Part shown: in pieces, positions 41,101-53,659 of the stretch
How positions within the stretch are numbered: position 1 is the stretch's first letter
Layout: every line of letters starts with the position of its first letter
Source: Actinostola sp. cb2023
Lineage: Eukaryota; Cnidaria; Anthozoa; Actiniaria; Actinostolidae
Direction: 5' to 3'
DNA length: 64,000 nucleotides
NCBI GenBank assembly: GCA_033675265.1
Contig: JAUJYZ010000353.1
Coordinates: 130,001-194,000, forward strand
Notes under the pieces: generated by a model
The model's database searches: none
Seen by the model: only the letters and a program-made list of their open reading frames with translations
What the model was told of the DNA's origin: nothing
Program-made: the position numbers and the translations under genes

Positions 41101-44100
41101 TTACCTGCTTTATTTATGTGAACGTGTCAGCTAGTTTGTAGATAAGAGTAGTACTGATTTAGGTTAAGTATGAAGTAGTTACCTGCTTTATTTATGTGAA
41201 CGTGGCAGCTAGTTTGTAGATGTGAGTAGTACTGATTTAGGTTAAGTATGAAGCTGTTACCTGCTTTATTTATGTGAACGTGTCATGACAGTTTGTAGAT
41301 GTGAGTAGTACTGATTTAGGTTCGCAAAGGATTACTGGGTAAAATGTACCACCGCCATCTTGTTTTTGTGCGCAGTGGCCGGATTAATCACGTGGTTTGA
41401 AGACCACGTGATACGGTACATTTTGACGCATGCGCACAAGATTATCATCTAATGTCTTGCGCGCATGCGTAATATGATCCAACTAAACTAATCGTGTGTC
41501 TATTTTAACGGGGAAATTATTGAATATATCGATACAAGGTCGTTAAAGTTATTTGAATCAATAACGACTTTGTCACATTTAAAATATTTAAGATAACCGT
41601 CGCAGATTTGCAATCCAAGAATTTTGTTTAACTGGTTTTACCGGGGTTTTTTTTTCCGGTTTTACTGGGGAGTTTTACCGGTTTTACCGCGTTTTTTTAC
41701 CGGGGTTTTTCACCGGTTTTACCGGGGTTTTTTTACCGGTTTTACCGGAGGTTTTATCGGGATTTTTTACCGGTTTTCCGCGTTTTTTTACCGGGGTTTT
41801 TAACCGGTTTTACCGGGGTTTTTTTACCGGTTTTACCGGGGTTTTTTTACCGGTTTTACCGGGGATTTTATCGGGATTTTTTACCGGTTTTACCGGGTTT
41901 TCTTACCGGTTCATCCACATTTGAATAATTCAATTAGAAATTTCTCTTGAAGATTTTAAATCAAAGAGAATGAACTCGTTGCGTGAGCTACTGATGTATT
42001 ATTTGATTACTCGTTGTTCTCGCGCAACGGGTGAGAGTTCTACTTTGGATGTTTTGATTCTTCGTATCGCGGGACCATTGAACTACACAATAACATGCGG
42101 ACTGTAACTGAATTTGATAGCAACACAAATATAAGACCAAAACATAGATAAACTCCCGTCTGCCGGTCAAACCGGCGCTAAGAATGCAGTGTAAAAACTC
42201 TTTGAAGTTACTCTTAATTTGAATCTTCGCTGATTCTGAAAATCATACAGAAATAGAAATATGAGACCAGAATGAAAAGAGATTCGGGTTTGTGAAACTT
42301 TTGGTAGAAATAAAAACCTGTTTTTGAATTTTGTGTTGATTTTGACGTTGAGAAGCTAACGTTGAGTTTTCACTGATTTTACATTACATTCCTTCGTTTT
42401 CATAGCTTCATGTTGTGTACAAATTGAATTTCTAGTTTTAAGGTGATATTTTAGCGGGGGAAAAATTGCCTTTTCGAGTTTGGAAAGATGAAATATTTTA
42501 GCGAAACGACGAAAAATTATTCATGAATTTTTCCTTATTTAGCTCAAAGTTTAAATTAGCTCAGTAACTTTCTTTGCCGTTTCAAAAACGAAGAAGCAAT
42601 TTTAATTTTCAACATGGCGGCCGGTATGTGACACTGTTACCGATCAAGTCAAAAGCTGTTTTAGTAAAATGAATGGTAGATTTGCTACGGACTCGTTTCA
42701 AGAGATGAACTCCTCGGCCGTCAAAGATCGTATGAATTTTGGACTTAATTATTTAAAGGAGTTCGTTTCAGCGCTTCTGTTTTGTATAATGCATGACTTG
42801 TGTATTGAACGTGTGCAATTGGTTGTAGAGCTTTGGAATTGAGATTTATGGCTGTCACAGGACGAAGATAAGCCGTAATAACTTCAACCTTATTACTGGC
42901 TGATGAATATTTACAAAGCAGTGCAGGTCCTGTGGGAACACGGATTTTTTCCGTGTGTTATCGGAGAACTACAACATCTTAAAAGTCATTTATTCATTCT
43001 TCTAGGAGCTAGTTATTCATCTCCGAACGGAGAAACTTAATGGACCTTTTTCGGCTTGAAAAATAAAAAAGTGTTAATGACTTTCAACAACTCAAATCTG
43101 CCGTATGCTTCTAAATTGCTTTATCGGTCGAATCCTATCGGTCTAAATCGTAGACCGGCATGATTGAGTGAATTAAGATGCTCTAAAAGCGTACCAACAG
43201 TACTTGAGAGAAAATAAATACAAAATATCAAAAACATCGTGACATGTTAAGTTTGTGGTTAAAGTTTTTGTCATCCAAGTTCTGTTGTGAAATAATTCTT
43301 GCTCGTAGGGAATCCTATGACTTTGGACTTCACAGTACTTCCTTCCCGCAAGAAATTAACTCCCGACCACTAAAATTACATTCTAGAGATAGGACATGCC
43401 AAAACCCCAAAGGAATTCTTCATGGGTTTTTAGTTGACCGACTTTTCCCACAGTGCGGCTTTAGTGGCGCACAACCGCATGACAAAAAACTTTTCTTCTC
43501 CGTAAATTGAGAGAGAAAAGCAGTGGAACTTTTTGTTTTAACTATGTGCCGTCGTCGTCTTTGCACCTGTTTTGGTTCAGAACAAGATTTTGAAGTTCAT
43601 TAAGTTTTTATGCTCATCTCAGCTCACCTCGCGATGAATTGTTTTACAATAGTAAAGATGACAAACCATGTTTGACACCAACGAACTAAAATCATATTTT
43701 TGAAGTGAATAAACTTCTTAACTTTGAGGCAAAGTTGTGTTTCTGTACATGAAGTCAGTGATTAATAGGATGTGGGGAACTAAAATTTTCGTTTATTTAT
43801 GAGCCGAAGTTTACTATTTTGAAAAACAAACGGGTTGAACTAAGAGTGAGGACGAGCGACCACTACAAACATTCTCGAAAACATGTTGTTTTTTTTCGCT
43901 TTCGTTGACACCAAAATAAGTTGAAACCTTAACCCCGCTTCAAATCCAAAAATAGATTTAGTTAATTTTCAGATTACTGTAAAAATGTTGCTAAACATGC
44001 TTTAGAATATTGTAGGTTTGAAGCTTTACACACTAAAGTTATCTCATTTTTCCGTACAAATCTCCATCTCTGTCTATCTTTATCTTGCGTAGTTTCTTTG

Positions 44101-46639
44101 CTGAAATATGGACGCCAGAATGCCTTCAAATCGTAGAAATTCATGTCTAAGAATAACTGACGGGTCGAGTGTTCAATGGTGGTATTTGCTTTGGGTTTTA
44201 TTTTGAGTGGAATTCGCGAGAAAAAGATTCAGCGACAGAACAGAATTTCAGTGCTAATGCAGTCCGATCCTGTGTGAAGAATTTTAACTCTAAGTCTGTT
44301 GTACTCCTCTTTCTTTAGGTTCTATCTACCGCTGTGTTTCATTACTTTAGATTATGTTTCGCCCACTGTGTACGAGTTCTTATTTGCATTTTTCATTCAA
44401 TTTTCGAAATAGCACTTCGCTGATTCTTGAAGTTCAAGCAACCTTTATACTTCCCAGACAAACTGCTTTAATTCAAGAAAGCTCCCTCGCAAAATTATCG
44501 AGATTAAGGAAAGATGTTTTGACGAAATGAGGCACAACGTTGTTGGAAAAGAGAAAACGTCTGTCATCGCGTTTCTCATGTTTATGAATCTTTTAGAATC
44601 TTAGCTTTTCAGCTTCAGATATATATATATGCAGACGAGTTAGACAAGATTTCTCGTGCTTTTGAAAAGAATAACCAATGGTAAACAAAAACGGAAAATC
44701 TCCCTTGTACATAAACATAAAAGCAAAGGTTAATTCCGTAACTCTTATCTTGTAGCGATGAAAATATTCGAAAGATAATTCGTTCGGCTGACAGTCATTA
44801 ATAATTTACTTCATTTGGGTTTGAGTCAAATCATTTTTACCCGTAATTGAATTTAGGTATTTCGTACTAATACACTTTACACAATATTTGGATTTTTGAA
44901 TCTTGAAAAATAAAACTTTCCCGGCGAAATTCCGACACATGAGCGAGTTTGTGAGTCAACACATGAATAGATCATTCCAATCGGAAGCGGCCGGCGAGAT
45001 TGAGAAAAATGTCTTCGTATACGGCCTTGGCACATTGATTTCCAAGTCAATGCTTTTAATATTTAAAAGGTAAAAATGCTTCGCTTTCTCTTGAAATGGT
45101 CTTCATTGTGACAACCTGTAGCTGGATTACGCAAGATACAGCAGCCCATGCTCTACAAACTCCTCATTTTTCCGCTCCACAATGTCCGTCGGGTTGTTGT
45201 TAGTATAAGATACCCGTGTTGACAGTAATTGTATGTAACGCGGTGAATCAAATATTCAGGTCGTTTTCAAGATAAAATATTACTATCGACAAGACTCTGG
45301 GTCTGTTTACTCCAAAGCCGTAAAATTCCGTTATATTTAAAGAACAGAGCATCGGCGATAGAGTGAGAGGGAGTGACATGGTTTGTTTACGCTGCAAGTC
45401 AGACGCCACTGGTACTACCGACATTCAGACAAACATAACTGTAAGGACATATTCTTACTCACCAGAAATAGCACACAGCGCTCCAACAATTTTTCCCCAG
45501 AAAGTTACAGGCGAAATATCGCCATAGCCTACGGTTGTCATGGTGACGACAGCCCACCAGAAAGAGTGCGGTATGCTCTGGAAATCGCTTTCCAAACCAC
45601 CTTCGGCATAGTATACACAACTGGCGAATATCGTAACACCAATGCCCAAGAAAAACATCAGCATCAGCAGTTCATTTAAGCTCGCTCGCAAGGTGTTCCC
45701 CAGGATCTGCAAGCCCCTGGAATGGCGCGACAGTTTGAAGACCCTGAATACTCGAACAACTCTCACCACGCGAAGAACCGAGATGGACGAATTACCATCG
45801 TCGTTCAGAGCCAATTGCACGTAGTATGGTAGAATCGAGAGTAGATCGATGATGTTTAATGACGAAATTAAAAATTTTATTTTTTCGGGCGCGCAAATAA
45901 AGCGTAAAATGTATTCCCCAGTAAACCATGCTATCACAAATGTGTTCAGTTGGAACCATGTTTTTCCGTACGGATCGTGAGGTGGCTTCCAGTCTGCCGA
46001 AGCATTCGACGGTTTCTTTTGGCTTGGCGGGGAATATTCAGGTAAGGTTTCTACACAGAAGATTATTAGCGAGAAAACAATTATTACAACAGAGAAGATT
46101 GCGAGAAACTTGGCGATGATGGAGTACTCGGGGAACTCCAACGTCTGCCATAAAACGCTTATGTAGTAATTCTTCGGCAGCACCTTTTCCTCCGGCTCGT
46201 CTACGATCCCCGCTTCCTTTTGTACCTGATTAAGCGCATCCTCCGGTAAGTCGTAGAAAATAGCTTCATTGACAAATACATGGGGTGGTACGTGTTCCGG
46301 ACGAATCAGTGTTCCACCAGCTTGGTAATAATACAACACTGCGTCGAACGCTGAGCGATGTCGGTCGAAGAAATACTCTCCCTTCTTGCTGTTGTAGAAC
46401 TTTGCCCGTCGGCTTGGACTTCCAAGGAGTGTGTCGGGAAAGCGCGCCAACGTTTCTTCATACGTCTCGAATCTCTTTCCAGAGACGTTGATAATGATGG
46501 GATCGTCCATCGTGGCGGCAGCAGCAGTCTGGCCTATTCCATCCATTTGCTCGATAATCTGCTTATACCTACATAGAGCTGTTCCACGGAATGGGTCATT
46601 TACCGTAGACGGTACCGACGCTGCAGTTGTCAACATCAA
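37437..46639 (-). CDS. Shaker-type voltage-gated potassium channel (Kv1), two exons, complete
   Basis: A pore-forming alpha subunit that tetramerises in the plasma membrane. Exons 46639-45463 and 37681-37437 join in phase to 473 aa. T1 tetramerisation domain about 47-145 (NVSGKRFETYEETLARFPDT). S1 about 175-198, S2 about 228-250, S3 about 255-278. S4 has R290, R293, R296, R299, K302 and R305 at three-residue spacing. S5 is about 323-345. The filter TTVGYGD is 369-374 with T368. S6 carries the PVP hinge (about 400-402). A glycosylation site NAS lies in the S1-S2 loop. The C-terminus TTV is a class I PDZ ligand, as in Shaker channels. The start is the first of two adjacent Mets. Confidence 0.96.
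37728..38612. repeat. Trinucleotide array (AAT/GAT/AAG) in the Kv1 intron
   Basis: About 885 bp of AAT with GATGATGAT and AATAAGAAT islands. It begins about 45 nt from the exon 2 acceptor, leaving very little room for branch point and pyrimidine tract. Confidence 0.95.
38942..39116. mobile_element. MITE, CAGGGGCGGATC family, 175 bp, 5-bp TSD
   Basis: CAGGGGCGGATCCAGG at the left and TAGATCCGCCCCTG at the right, flanked by TAACT at 38937-38941 and 39117-39121. Poly-G and poly-C tracts lie inside each arm, as in the copy at 822-985. Confidence 0.88.
39252..39528. mobile_element. MITE with AGGGGCTGTGTCATG ends and TTAA target duplication
   Basis: AGGGGCTGTGTCATG returns inverted as CATGACACAGCCCCT. 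TTAA at 39248-39251 and 39529-39532. An internal hairpin ACTTGAAAAAGTGAG lies near 39460. Confidence 0.88.
39536..41325. repeat. 78-bp tandem repeat in the Kv1 intron
   Basis: About 23 copies of a unit with GTGAACGTGTCAGACAGTTT, GTAGATGTGAGTAGTACTGA and GTTACCTGCTTTATTTAT. Two subfamilies alternate (AAGTAGTT and AAGCTGTT; GTCAGACA and GGCAGCTA), pointing to block duplications. Confidence 0.95.
41632..41915. repeat. About 24-bp repeat of CCGGTTTTACCGGGG
   Basis: About 11 irregular copies of ACCGGTTTTACCGGGGTTTT. ACCGGT is itself palindromic. Kv1 intron. Confidence 0.9.
41916..45462. other. Remainder of the Kv1 intron
   Basis: AT-rich sequence without tandem repeats or coding frames I can support. 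An 88-codon frame at 43244-43510 has no recognisable motif. Confidence 0.5.
45463..46639 (-). CDS. Kv1 exon 1: T1 domain through the start of S6
   Basis: 392 codons plus one base. Ends inside S6 after GKIVGALCAIS; donor GTGAGT, phase 1. Carries the voltage sensor LRVVRVVRVFRVFKLSRHSR and the pore FWWAVVTMTTVGYGD. Confidence 0.97.
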
Positions 46640-49600
46640 ATCCTACGGCACTACCCAAAGTGTAACGGCTTAAGCTGTATTGGTTGTCGATGGCCGTAGC
46701 CGAGCCTTACGCCTGCGCGAATGCTTATTTGTCAATCTAACGCAAATATGTGCCGTTGAACGTCGAGTGTGTCCTGGTCGACATACGCAGTGACAGTACG
46801 GCCTGAGAAACTAAAGTTCTTCGTTTTGGGTCCTAATTGAACAAATGTTGAACCCCACACTTGTTTATGGCCAATTTATTCATGGCGTGTATCCACCAAC
46901 CACTGAAGCTCGCAATTAATATTAAATGAGTTCTTCTTGAATCATAATAACCATCCAGTGTTATGCAAAGGTTCGACACTGCGGGTCTGCTCATGAGCTA
47001 AAGCTGTTCACTGGAAATCTCACACGATTTGAACTAACTTTACAGAGAGAAAAACACGTAAAAGTCCTTGAATTTTAACGATAGGAAAATGCGGCCGGGT
47101 TGTTGAAGCGTGTGTCACGCTCTAGTCGACCATGATTTTCCAGCGCTAATCCTCATTTTTTCCGCCGAGGATAGACCTTTTGGCAAGAGCTCTGAAAATG
47201 TAGCACGCTGTGTTAGCAGGAAACTTTAGGAATATTTGTAATCTCAAGAGTAGAAATGAGTTACTCTTCTGATTAGACACCGCAGTCTTGTACGGATCCA
47301 CAACATAATGCACTCGAACAAGGGTTCTTTCTGTACGAATTTGAATTCCAATGTCGCGCGCCCGATTGCAGAAGTTGATATTCATCGCAGACATCTGTCA
47401 TATCTTCTGTTGTTAAGATATTTCACGATGGCTTCACCTGCGTAAAAACGATAGTTTAAATTGTAAGATTTGTTCGTTCTTGGCAGAAGTGTAAACTTAA
47501 ATTAAAAACCAAATAAAACTACCAGACAGTTATGTTTTTATGTTTTCACATCTCCACCCGTATAGCCAAATATATTCAAATTGTTCTCAAGACCACCAGT
47601 TTATACATATATTGTTGAAACAATGAATCTATTGTCCTCGTCTGAGGACCCAAAGAGAAAATTCAGTCATTTTTTCCATTCCCTTTCATTCAAATGTCTT
47701 CTATATGTTTCCATTTCTCGTATAAAGGCTGGGATTGTTTTTGTCAGGGCAGTAAACCAGCACGCGCGAAAAACCATTTACACTTCAAATTCTTCAGTTT
47801 TGCTTCGAACTCTTTTACTAAACTAGGAATTCAAGCGTGTATTTGGAGAGTCCTTAGTCTATATAGTAATTCCATCGAAAATACATCACGTTAAAACGGT
47901 TTTTTTTTTACGTTTCTAAATCACTCGAAGAATCAAAACTAGGCGGCCGAGAGAGCGGAATTTTCCCCCAACTTCAAACTGAATTCCATCGCAAATAATT
48001 TGCCAAAAATGTTGTTTTTACCGCCTTAATTCAAACTGTTCACCCAGCTTAGATAGAATATTGTATTTAAAGAATATAAAAGTATATAGATCAGTCTGGA
48101 CATGAACAGTGAGCCGAAAGTTAGAATCTTCGCTCCCTTTTTGATGTCTTTAAATATTAAAATCGCCGAAAAAACATCGCCAACAATGTTTAAATGTATA
48201 CCCAAGCAATGTTCTAACTCTTGGCAAAAAAAAAAAAATTGCATTTCTTCGGGTTGAATTTTTTTCCTCGCTGAGTTTGGGGTGGGGAGATCAGTTTTTT
48301 TTTTCTATTTCTTTCGGGCGGCGAGTTTTTGCTTTCGCTACCAGCTGCCTTAACAGAGGTTCAGTCCGCATTGTTTTCTTTAAGTCATTTCTCCTGGTCG
48401 CTCATAGATCCAGCATAATTAACCTCAAGTAATTGTGGTTCCCGAATGACTCCCAAATATCCCGTCTCGACGATTCAAGAACACAAGAGGTTTATTACAA
48501 AATTCTGATTCTTGAAGTTTATTCTTAGATCGTGTTTCATTGTGTTCGGGCTTTCTTTCCTTGTGGGACAAGGAGTCTTTATTTCTAAGACGAATTCAGT
48601 GGTAATTTACCGTAAATGTACGCATCGTTTCTGATTGGTTGATTTTAGCTTCCACAAGCACGCTAATAAATGATTGACAAGTTACGCCTTTTGGCGCCAA
48701 AATGTTAACCAATCAGACACGTCGACGTTTTTACACCTGTTTGAGATCTCCAAAACACCAACTTGACGAAAAGAGATATTCTCCTTACACATTCTTTGGT
48801 CAATTCCTTATGACAGGTAGTGAGAATTGCTATGTTGATAGTTACTCATTCCATTCATCTATATTTAGTGATAAATGCCATAGTGTAAATGTTGTATATT
48901 TATAAAAAAAGGTTAAGAAAACAATGATGCGGGTTTTTTTGGTTTGTAATAAAAGAATCGTATAATATATAAAGTCGAAAAGTATACCAAAGGCAGTCAC
49001 AACACGATTTGTATGCGACGCAAATTTCTCAACGATGTTATGATTACTGCGAATCATTGACGTTACGCTAGCTCTTGAAACGTTGGAAATTCATTAGGAA
49101 TTACTCGGTGATTTCTAAGATTTTGGACATGATTTCCAAAGCATTTCCAAGGTTTTGGAAACTTCATTTTCAAAGAATTTACAAGGTTTGATGAGCGCGC
49201 TTTTTCAAAAAATTTCCAGTGATCATGTTCGCCCTAAAGGTTGAATTCTATCAACCGTTTCATTATAGCTCTTACTGTACTCGAACTCAGTTAGATGCAT
49301 ATGTGAGATAAGATAAACAAAACCTCTTGAAACGCCGAAACAACTTCCATTGAACAGAGTGTGAATTCGTCCTGATAGTAAGTTGTGTTTTTTTGTTTGC
49401 TTGTATCAGAAGATTTCGACGAAGATGTAGAGGAATTTTAACTTATTTTGAGTACGCTGAGGCGAACAGTTATTCACACAGATATATTGTTGAAAGATAT
49501 CAGATTCAGGTCTGTTCAGTTAAGTTGTTATCGGACCGCGAATCTAGCACGAATCGTATTGAGAAATATCCCTCGCTGTGATGGAAAGGATAGACGCTGC

Positions 49601-51165
49601 AACAATAACCTAAGTAGGAACGTTACGTAAATCATACATGCGTCGCTTCGAACCAGGCTTGTGTTTGTACATGACATCATTACTTGTATGCTATATTATA
49701 CACAAAACACACTCGGGTAGTCATCATTCCTAAAATGTAAAAAAAACTTAGGTCATCGTTGAACACGAAAACGTGCCATACTATATTTTAATTGGTCGAA
49801 AGAAATGTTTACATAATATTCCGATGAGCCAATCCGATTGGGAACCCCACCGGGGGTAGTGTTAAATATTTACGATTCGTGAAAAGGGCGGGAAAACTGA
49901 CGCGCGCGCGCGCCCCGTTGTTCCCAAAACTAAACAATTATAGTAATTATTTTCTATTTTTTATCGATTAAATTCTTCCTGTGTATAACATGGCGATGTA
50001 CAATTGTCTCTATTCTAGTTTAAACTTATGCCGTTGAAAGCCCCAGTTAGCTCTCAGCGAAAAATAAACAAACTTTTGTTAAAAATTTCACGTATAAAAA
50101 CAAAGCCAAACATCCAGTGATGTTGTTTCACTGATAAATGATTCACCGGTTTTCGTGTCGTTGTAAAGCGATACTAAGACATCTAAAATTTACTCTATTT
50201 TTTTTCAATTTTTAAAACTCGCTAGAAAACTGCTAAAAGCGGAAGCATTAGCATAATTTAGAGTAAAATACAACAACAAACATAATTTAGAGTAAAAGGC
50301 TGCTAAGTTGAAAGTTGAAAACCGTACGAAATAACACTCTGTGCAGTTTGAACTCATTATTGTCCAGTATTTTTTTCACTTAAAGTGTGTTGTGAATTCC
50401 CACTTAAACGACAAGAACAGTCAGCTTCGAGTGTTGACGGCTTTGTGTATGATAATACTAATAAAATAATAATGATGTGCTTATATAACGCGTATACAAT
50501 TTCTGTTCTATGCGCTTTACAAATAATGTAAAAATCGTGATATTTGAAGAAGAAAACAAAGCAATTTGACGCTTATCATTGTCACGCGAACTCAACTAAA
50601 GTATCGACATTTGAAAATGAGAATGCCGTGAGAAGACGCATAAAAAAATAACAAAGAAACAGAGATTATAATTTCCCAGTGAAACCGGAACCAGTTAATG
50701 GTGATTCAGTTAAAAAAGGAGTTTTAAGTTGTTTCACTTTCCAAGACTATATTTTTGATCGCGCTAATCCTTTTCTAATCCTCTCAAATTATCAACGTTA
50801 CACTCTGATTTGATACTAGTTTCGACAAACAATTGATCTCCAGTAATCAGATAATTCCAGAATTGTTATGTTCACGATTTATTCAGTTGTTGTTCCCAAG
50901 AATTCAAATTAATGAAGATGCAGGTCAATCGCCCCGATATTCAATTTGTATCATTAGATTTAACGGGATTCATAAATTCAAAGCATTTGATTAACTGACT
51001 GACTATTAGACAGCTGAACGTGTTTCGTCCTTCTACGAGCATTTTCGAATTGTATTCACCCGTCCACTGGAAAGTGTTTACGAAATAATGTGTTTCCAAA
51101 TCGTTTGCGTGTAAAGGGAAGACCAAAGCGGAGAAAAAAATCGTTTTCAAACTGTGCCTTTGGTG
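46640..51165. other. Upstream flank of the Kv1 gene
   Basis: About 4.5 kb of AT-rich intergenic sequence with no supported gene. It probably contains the Kv1 5' UTR and promoter, but no TATA box or upstream exon could be assigned. A CG alternation run is at 49901-49912. Confidence 0.5.
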
Positions 51166-51177
51166 TGATTTTCAATA

Positions 51178-51440
51178 AATTAGTGGAAGCTTCGATGAAT
51201 GAATTGATGAATTCCCATGATGGATGGATGGATGGATGGATGAATGGATGGATGAATTGATGGATGAATTGATGGATGGATGGATGAATTGATGGATGAA
51301 TTGATGGATGGATGGATGATGGATGGATGGATGGATGGATGGATGGATGGATGGATGGATGGATGGATAGATAGATGAATAGATGAATAGATGAATAGAT
51401 GAATGAATGGATAGATGAATGAATGGATAGATGGAATGAT
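51178..51440. repeat. GGAT/GAAT tetranucleotide array
   Basis: (GATG)n with GAAT variants, about 260 bp. Confidence 0.95.
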
Positions 51441-51486
51441 GATTCAGAGAATGAATTACATGACTGTGTGACAACTTCATGTCGTG

Positions 51487-51632
51487 TAGAGTGCAGTCCA
51501 TATGTCCGTGAAACAGTACTAACTAATTAGTACTAAATAGCACTGATGAAACAATAGAAAACAATAGAAATAACACTATTTAGTACTATTTAGTAATAGT
51601 ATTATTTCACGGACATATGGACTGCACTCTAT
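51487..51632. mobile_element. MITE with TAGAGTGCA ends, copy 1
   Basis: TAGAGTGCAGTCCATATGTC returns inverted at 51605-51632. Inner arm GTACTAACTAATTAGTACTA. Related to 55341-55488. Confidence 0.8.
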
Positions 51633-51865
51633 ATCCAACCAGAGAATACAACAAATTTATGATTCTGTAAAGTCAATATATATATTTTAAAGTATTTTCT
51701 AGAGATTTTAAAGCAGTAGTTCATCAAAATCTAACGTTTTTACTAATCCAGTTTATCTATCATGAAATGAAATAATACCTTTCTTACTGGTCTGCAGTTA
51801 GCATTTATGTAATTAACTCACATCTTGTGGTCAGACATTCAGTCCTATTAAATCCTCAAAGCAAA

Positions 51866-52088
51866 TGGGGAGTTTGCAGGTGTTGCGTGACATTTTAAAT
51901 TTTAATCCAACAAAAACAAACCAAAATTAGCAAAAATTGAAATTTTGAAGTAATTTCGATGAATAGAGCGAAAGTTATGAGCGACCTAAGTTGGCTTTTT
52001 TCTTAAGAAACGTACGGTGGTGGGCAATTTTGTTGGATTAAAATTTTAAATGTCACGCAACAAAATGTCACACCTGCAAACTCCCCAT
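51866..52088. mobile_element. Foldback MITE with GGGGAGTTTGCAGGTG ends
   Basis: GGGGAGTTTGCAGGTGT and the GTGACATTTTAAATTTTAAT arm return inverted at 52020-52088. Confidence 0.8.
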
Positions 52089-52479
52089 TGAATTATCAAA
52101 ATAGAACAAATTAAATATAAATTATAACAAGAATGTTATCATTTTTGCCTGAGAAATGAATTAGAAACCAGATAAAGACACGAAATTAACAGTTTCTAAT
52201 GACAAAAATGATAATCTAATTATTCATTCAAAAACGATTCTCCTTTCCGATTGGTCCAAATCCCTTATTAATTTCACCTATCAAATTGCCGTGCCCATAT
52301 TTGGACATTATAAAACAAATGACGTCACATTCACACCATTGACGTCACAAGCATGAAGGCGAAGCTCGAAAAACTAAGGAAAAAATGATTGAAACGATTT
52401 CCAAATTCAAGAATTTCATTTTGAATTAATAATAGAACAAACTTGGGTTATACAAGTTGGGATATAACGTTATCAAACT

Positions 52480-52612
52480 CGGCCTTAAGGCTTGAAACCG
52501 TCGCCTTCCTTGGTCTGGATGGTTATCTATCACTAGTGTGTAGAATGAAACTTGGACATCGTAAGACACTGGAAACCCCTCGAGCGGGATTCGAACCCAC
52601 GACACCCCGATT
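52480..52612 (-). mobile_element. tRNA-derived SINE fragment
   Basis: On the minus strand GGGTTCGAATCCCGC at about 52585-52599 is a consensus B box, and GTCGTGGGTTCG precedes it. No full cloverleaf. Confidence 0.6.
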
Positions 52613-52659
52613 TCATGACAGGTGTATTTGTGAAAATACTTGGAAATTCCATATGTGTC

Positions 52660-53333
52660 CAGGGGCCCGTTTCTCGAAAGCCCCGAAAGCTTATCGGGCC
52701 CGAAAAGGGTTTCTTTAAAAATCTATATCTTCAAAATAAAGTAGTTTACAGACATGAAACTTTGCATGAAGGGAAAGTTTGTTCATATTAAAAACATGTC
52801 AAAAGAACAGCTTTGTAGAGTAAGTGTCTCAGATTTCTGGGATGTCTTTTCGGGCCCGAAAAGTTTACGGGGCTTTCGAGAAACGGGCCCCAGGGGCCCG
52901 TTTCTCGAAAGACCCGATAACTTTACGGGCCCGAAAAGACATCCCAGAAATCTGAGACACTTACTCTACAATGCTGTTCTTTTGACATGTTTTTAATACT
53001 GAACAAACTTTCCCTTCATGCAAAGTTTCATGTCTGTAAACTACTTTGTTTTGAAGATATAGATTTTTAAAGAAGCCCGATAAGCTTTCGGGGCTTTCGA
53101 GAAACGGGCCCCAGGGCCCGTTTCTTGAAAGCCCCGTAAACTTATCGGGCCCGAAAAGACATCCCAGAAATCTGAGACACTTACTCTACAAAGCTGTTCT
53201 TTTGACATGTTTTTAATATTGAACAAACTTTCCCTTCATGCAAAGTTTCATGTCTTTAAACACTTTGTTTTGAAGATATAGATTTTTAAAGAAACCCGAT
53301 GAGCTTTCGGGGCTTTCGAGAAACGGGCCCCTG
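52660..53333. repeat. Three units of an about 220-bp element with GGGGCCCGTTTCTCGAAAG ends
   Basis: One unit lies in plus orientation (about 52660-52892) and two in minus orientation (about 52893-53113 and 53113-53333). Each has CTTTCGGGGCTTTCGAGAAA-type ends and shared TTCATGCAAAGTTTCATGTC. Adjacent units share or abut ends. Confidence 0.85.
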
Positions 53334-53659
53334 GTATGTGGGGCATTATCCTCATTTGGTTTTGGGCATAATTTGGCGGGTGCGGTTTCGCGACAGACCT
53401 AAAGTCACCGTAAGCTCGGGCCAGCTTGTAAAAATAAACGTGACAAACCGTACTGATACAATCATTCTACGATCAGATTACGTTACACTAACGAGCTATG
53501 AACACCAATGTTATTTCAAACTTGTGCTGGTATAGAATTTTAAAATATTCATGTGTGTTAGATAGATTAGATAGTTTAGCGATTAAAAAAACAAAAACAA
53601 AACAAAAACATTACAGCCAGAAGGCTGAATTGCGTAATGAAAATGTACAACTTAAGCCG

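Noticed and set aside
43244..43510. 88-codon frame in the Kv1 intron as an extra exon
   Set aside because: No homology, and the two Kv1 exons already join in phase to a full-length channel.
45383..46673. Plus-strand frames opposite the Kv1 exon
   Set aside because: Antisense shadows of the clearly conserved minus-strand channel exon.
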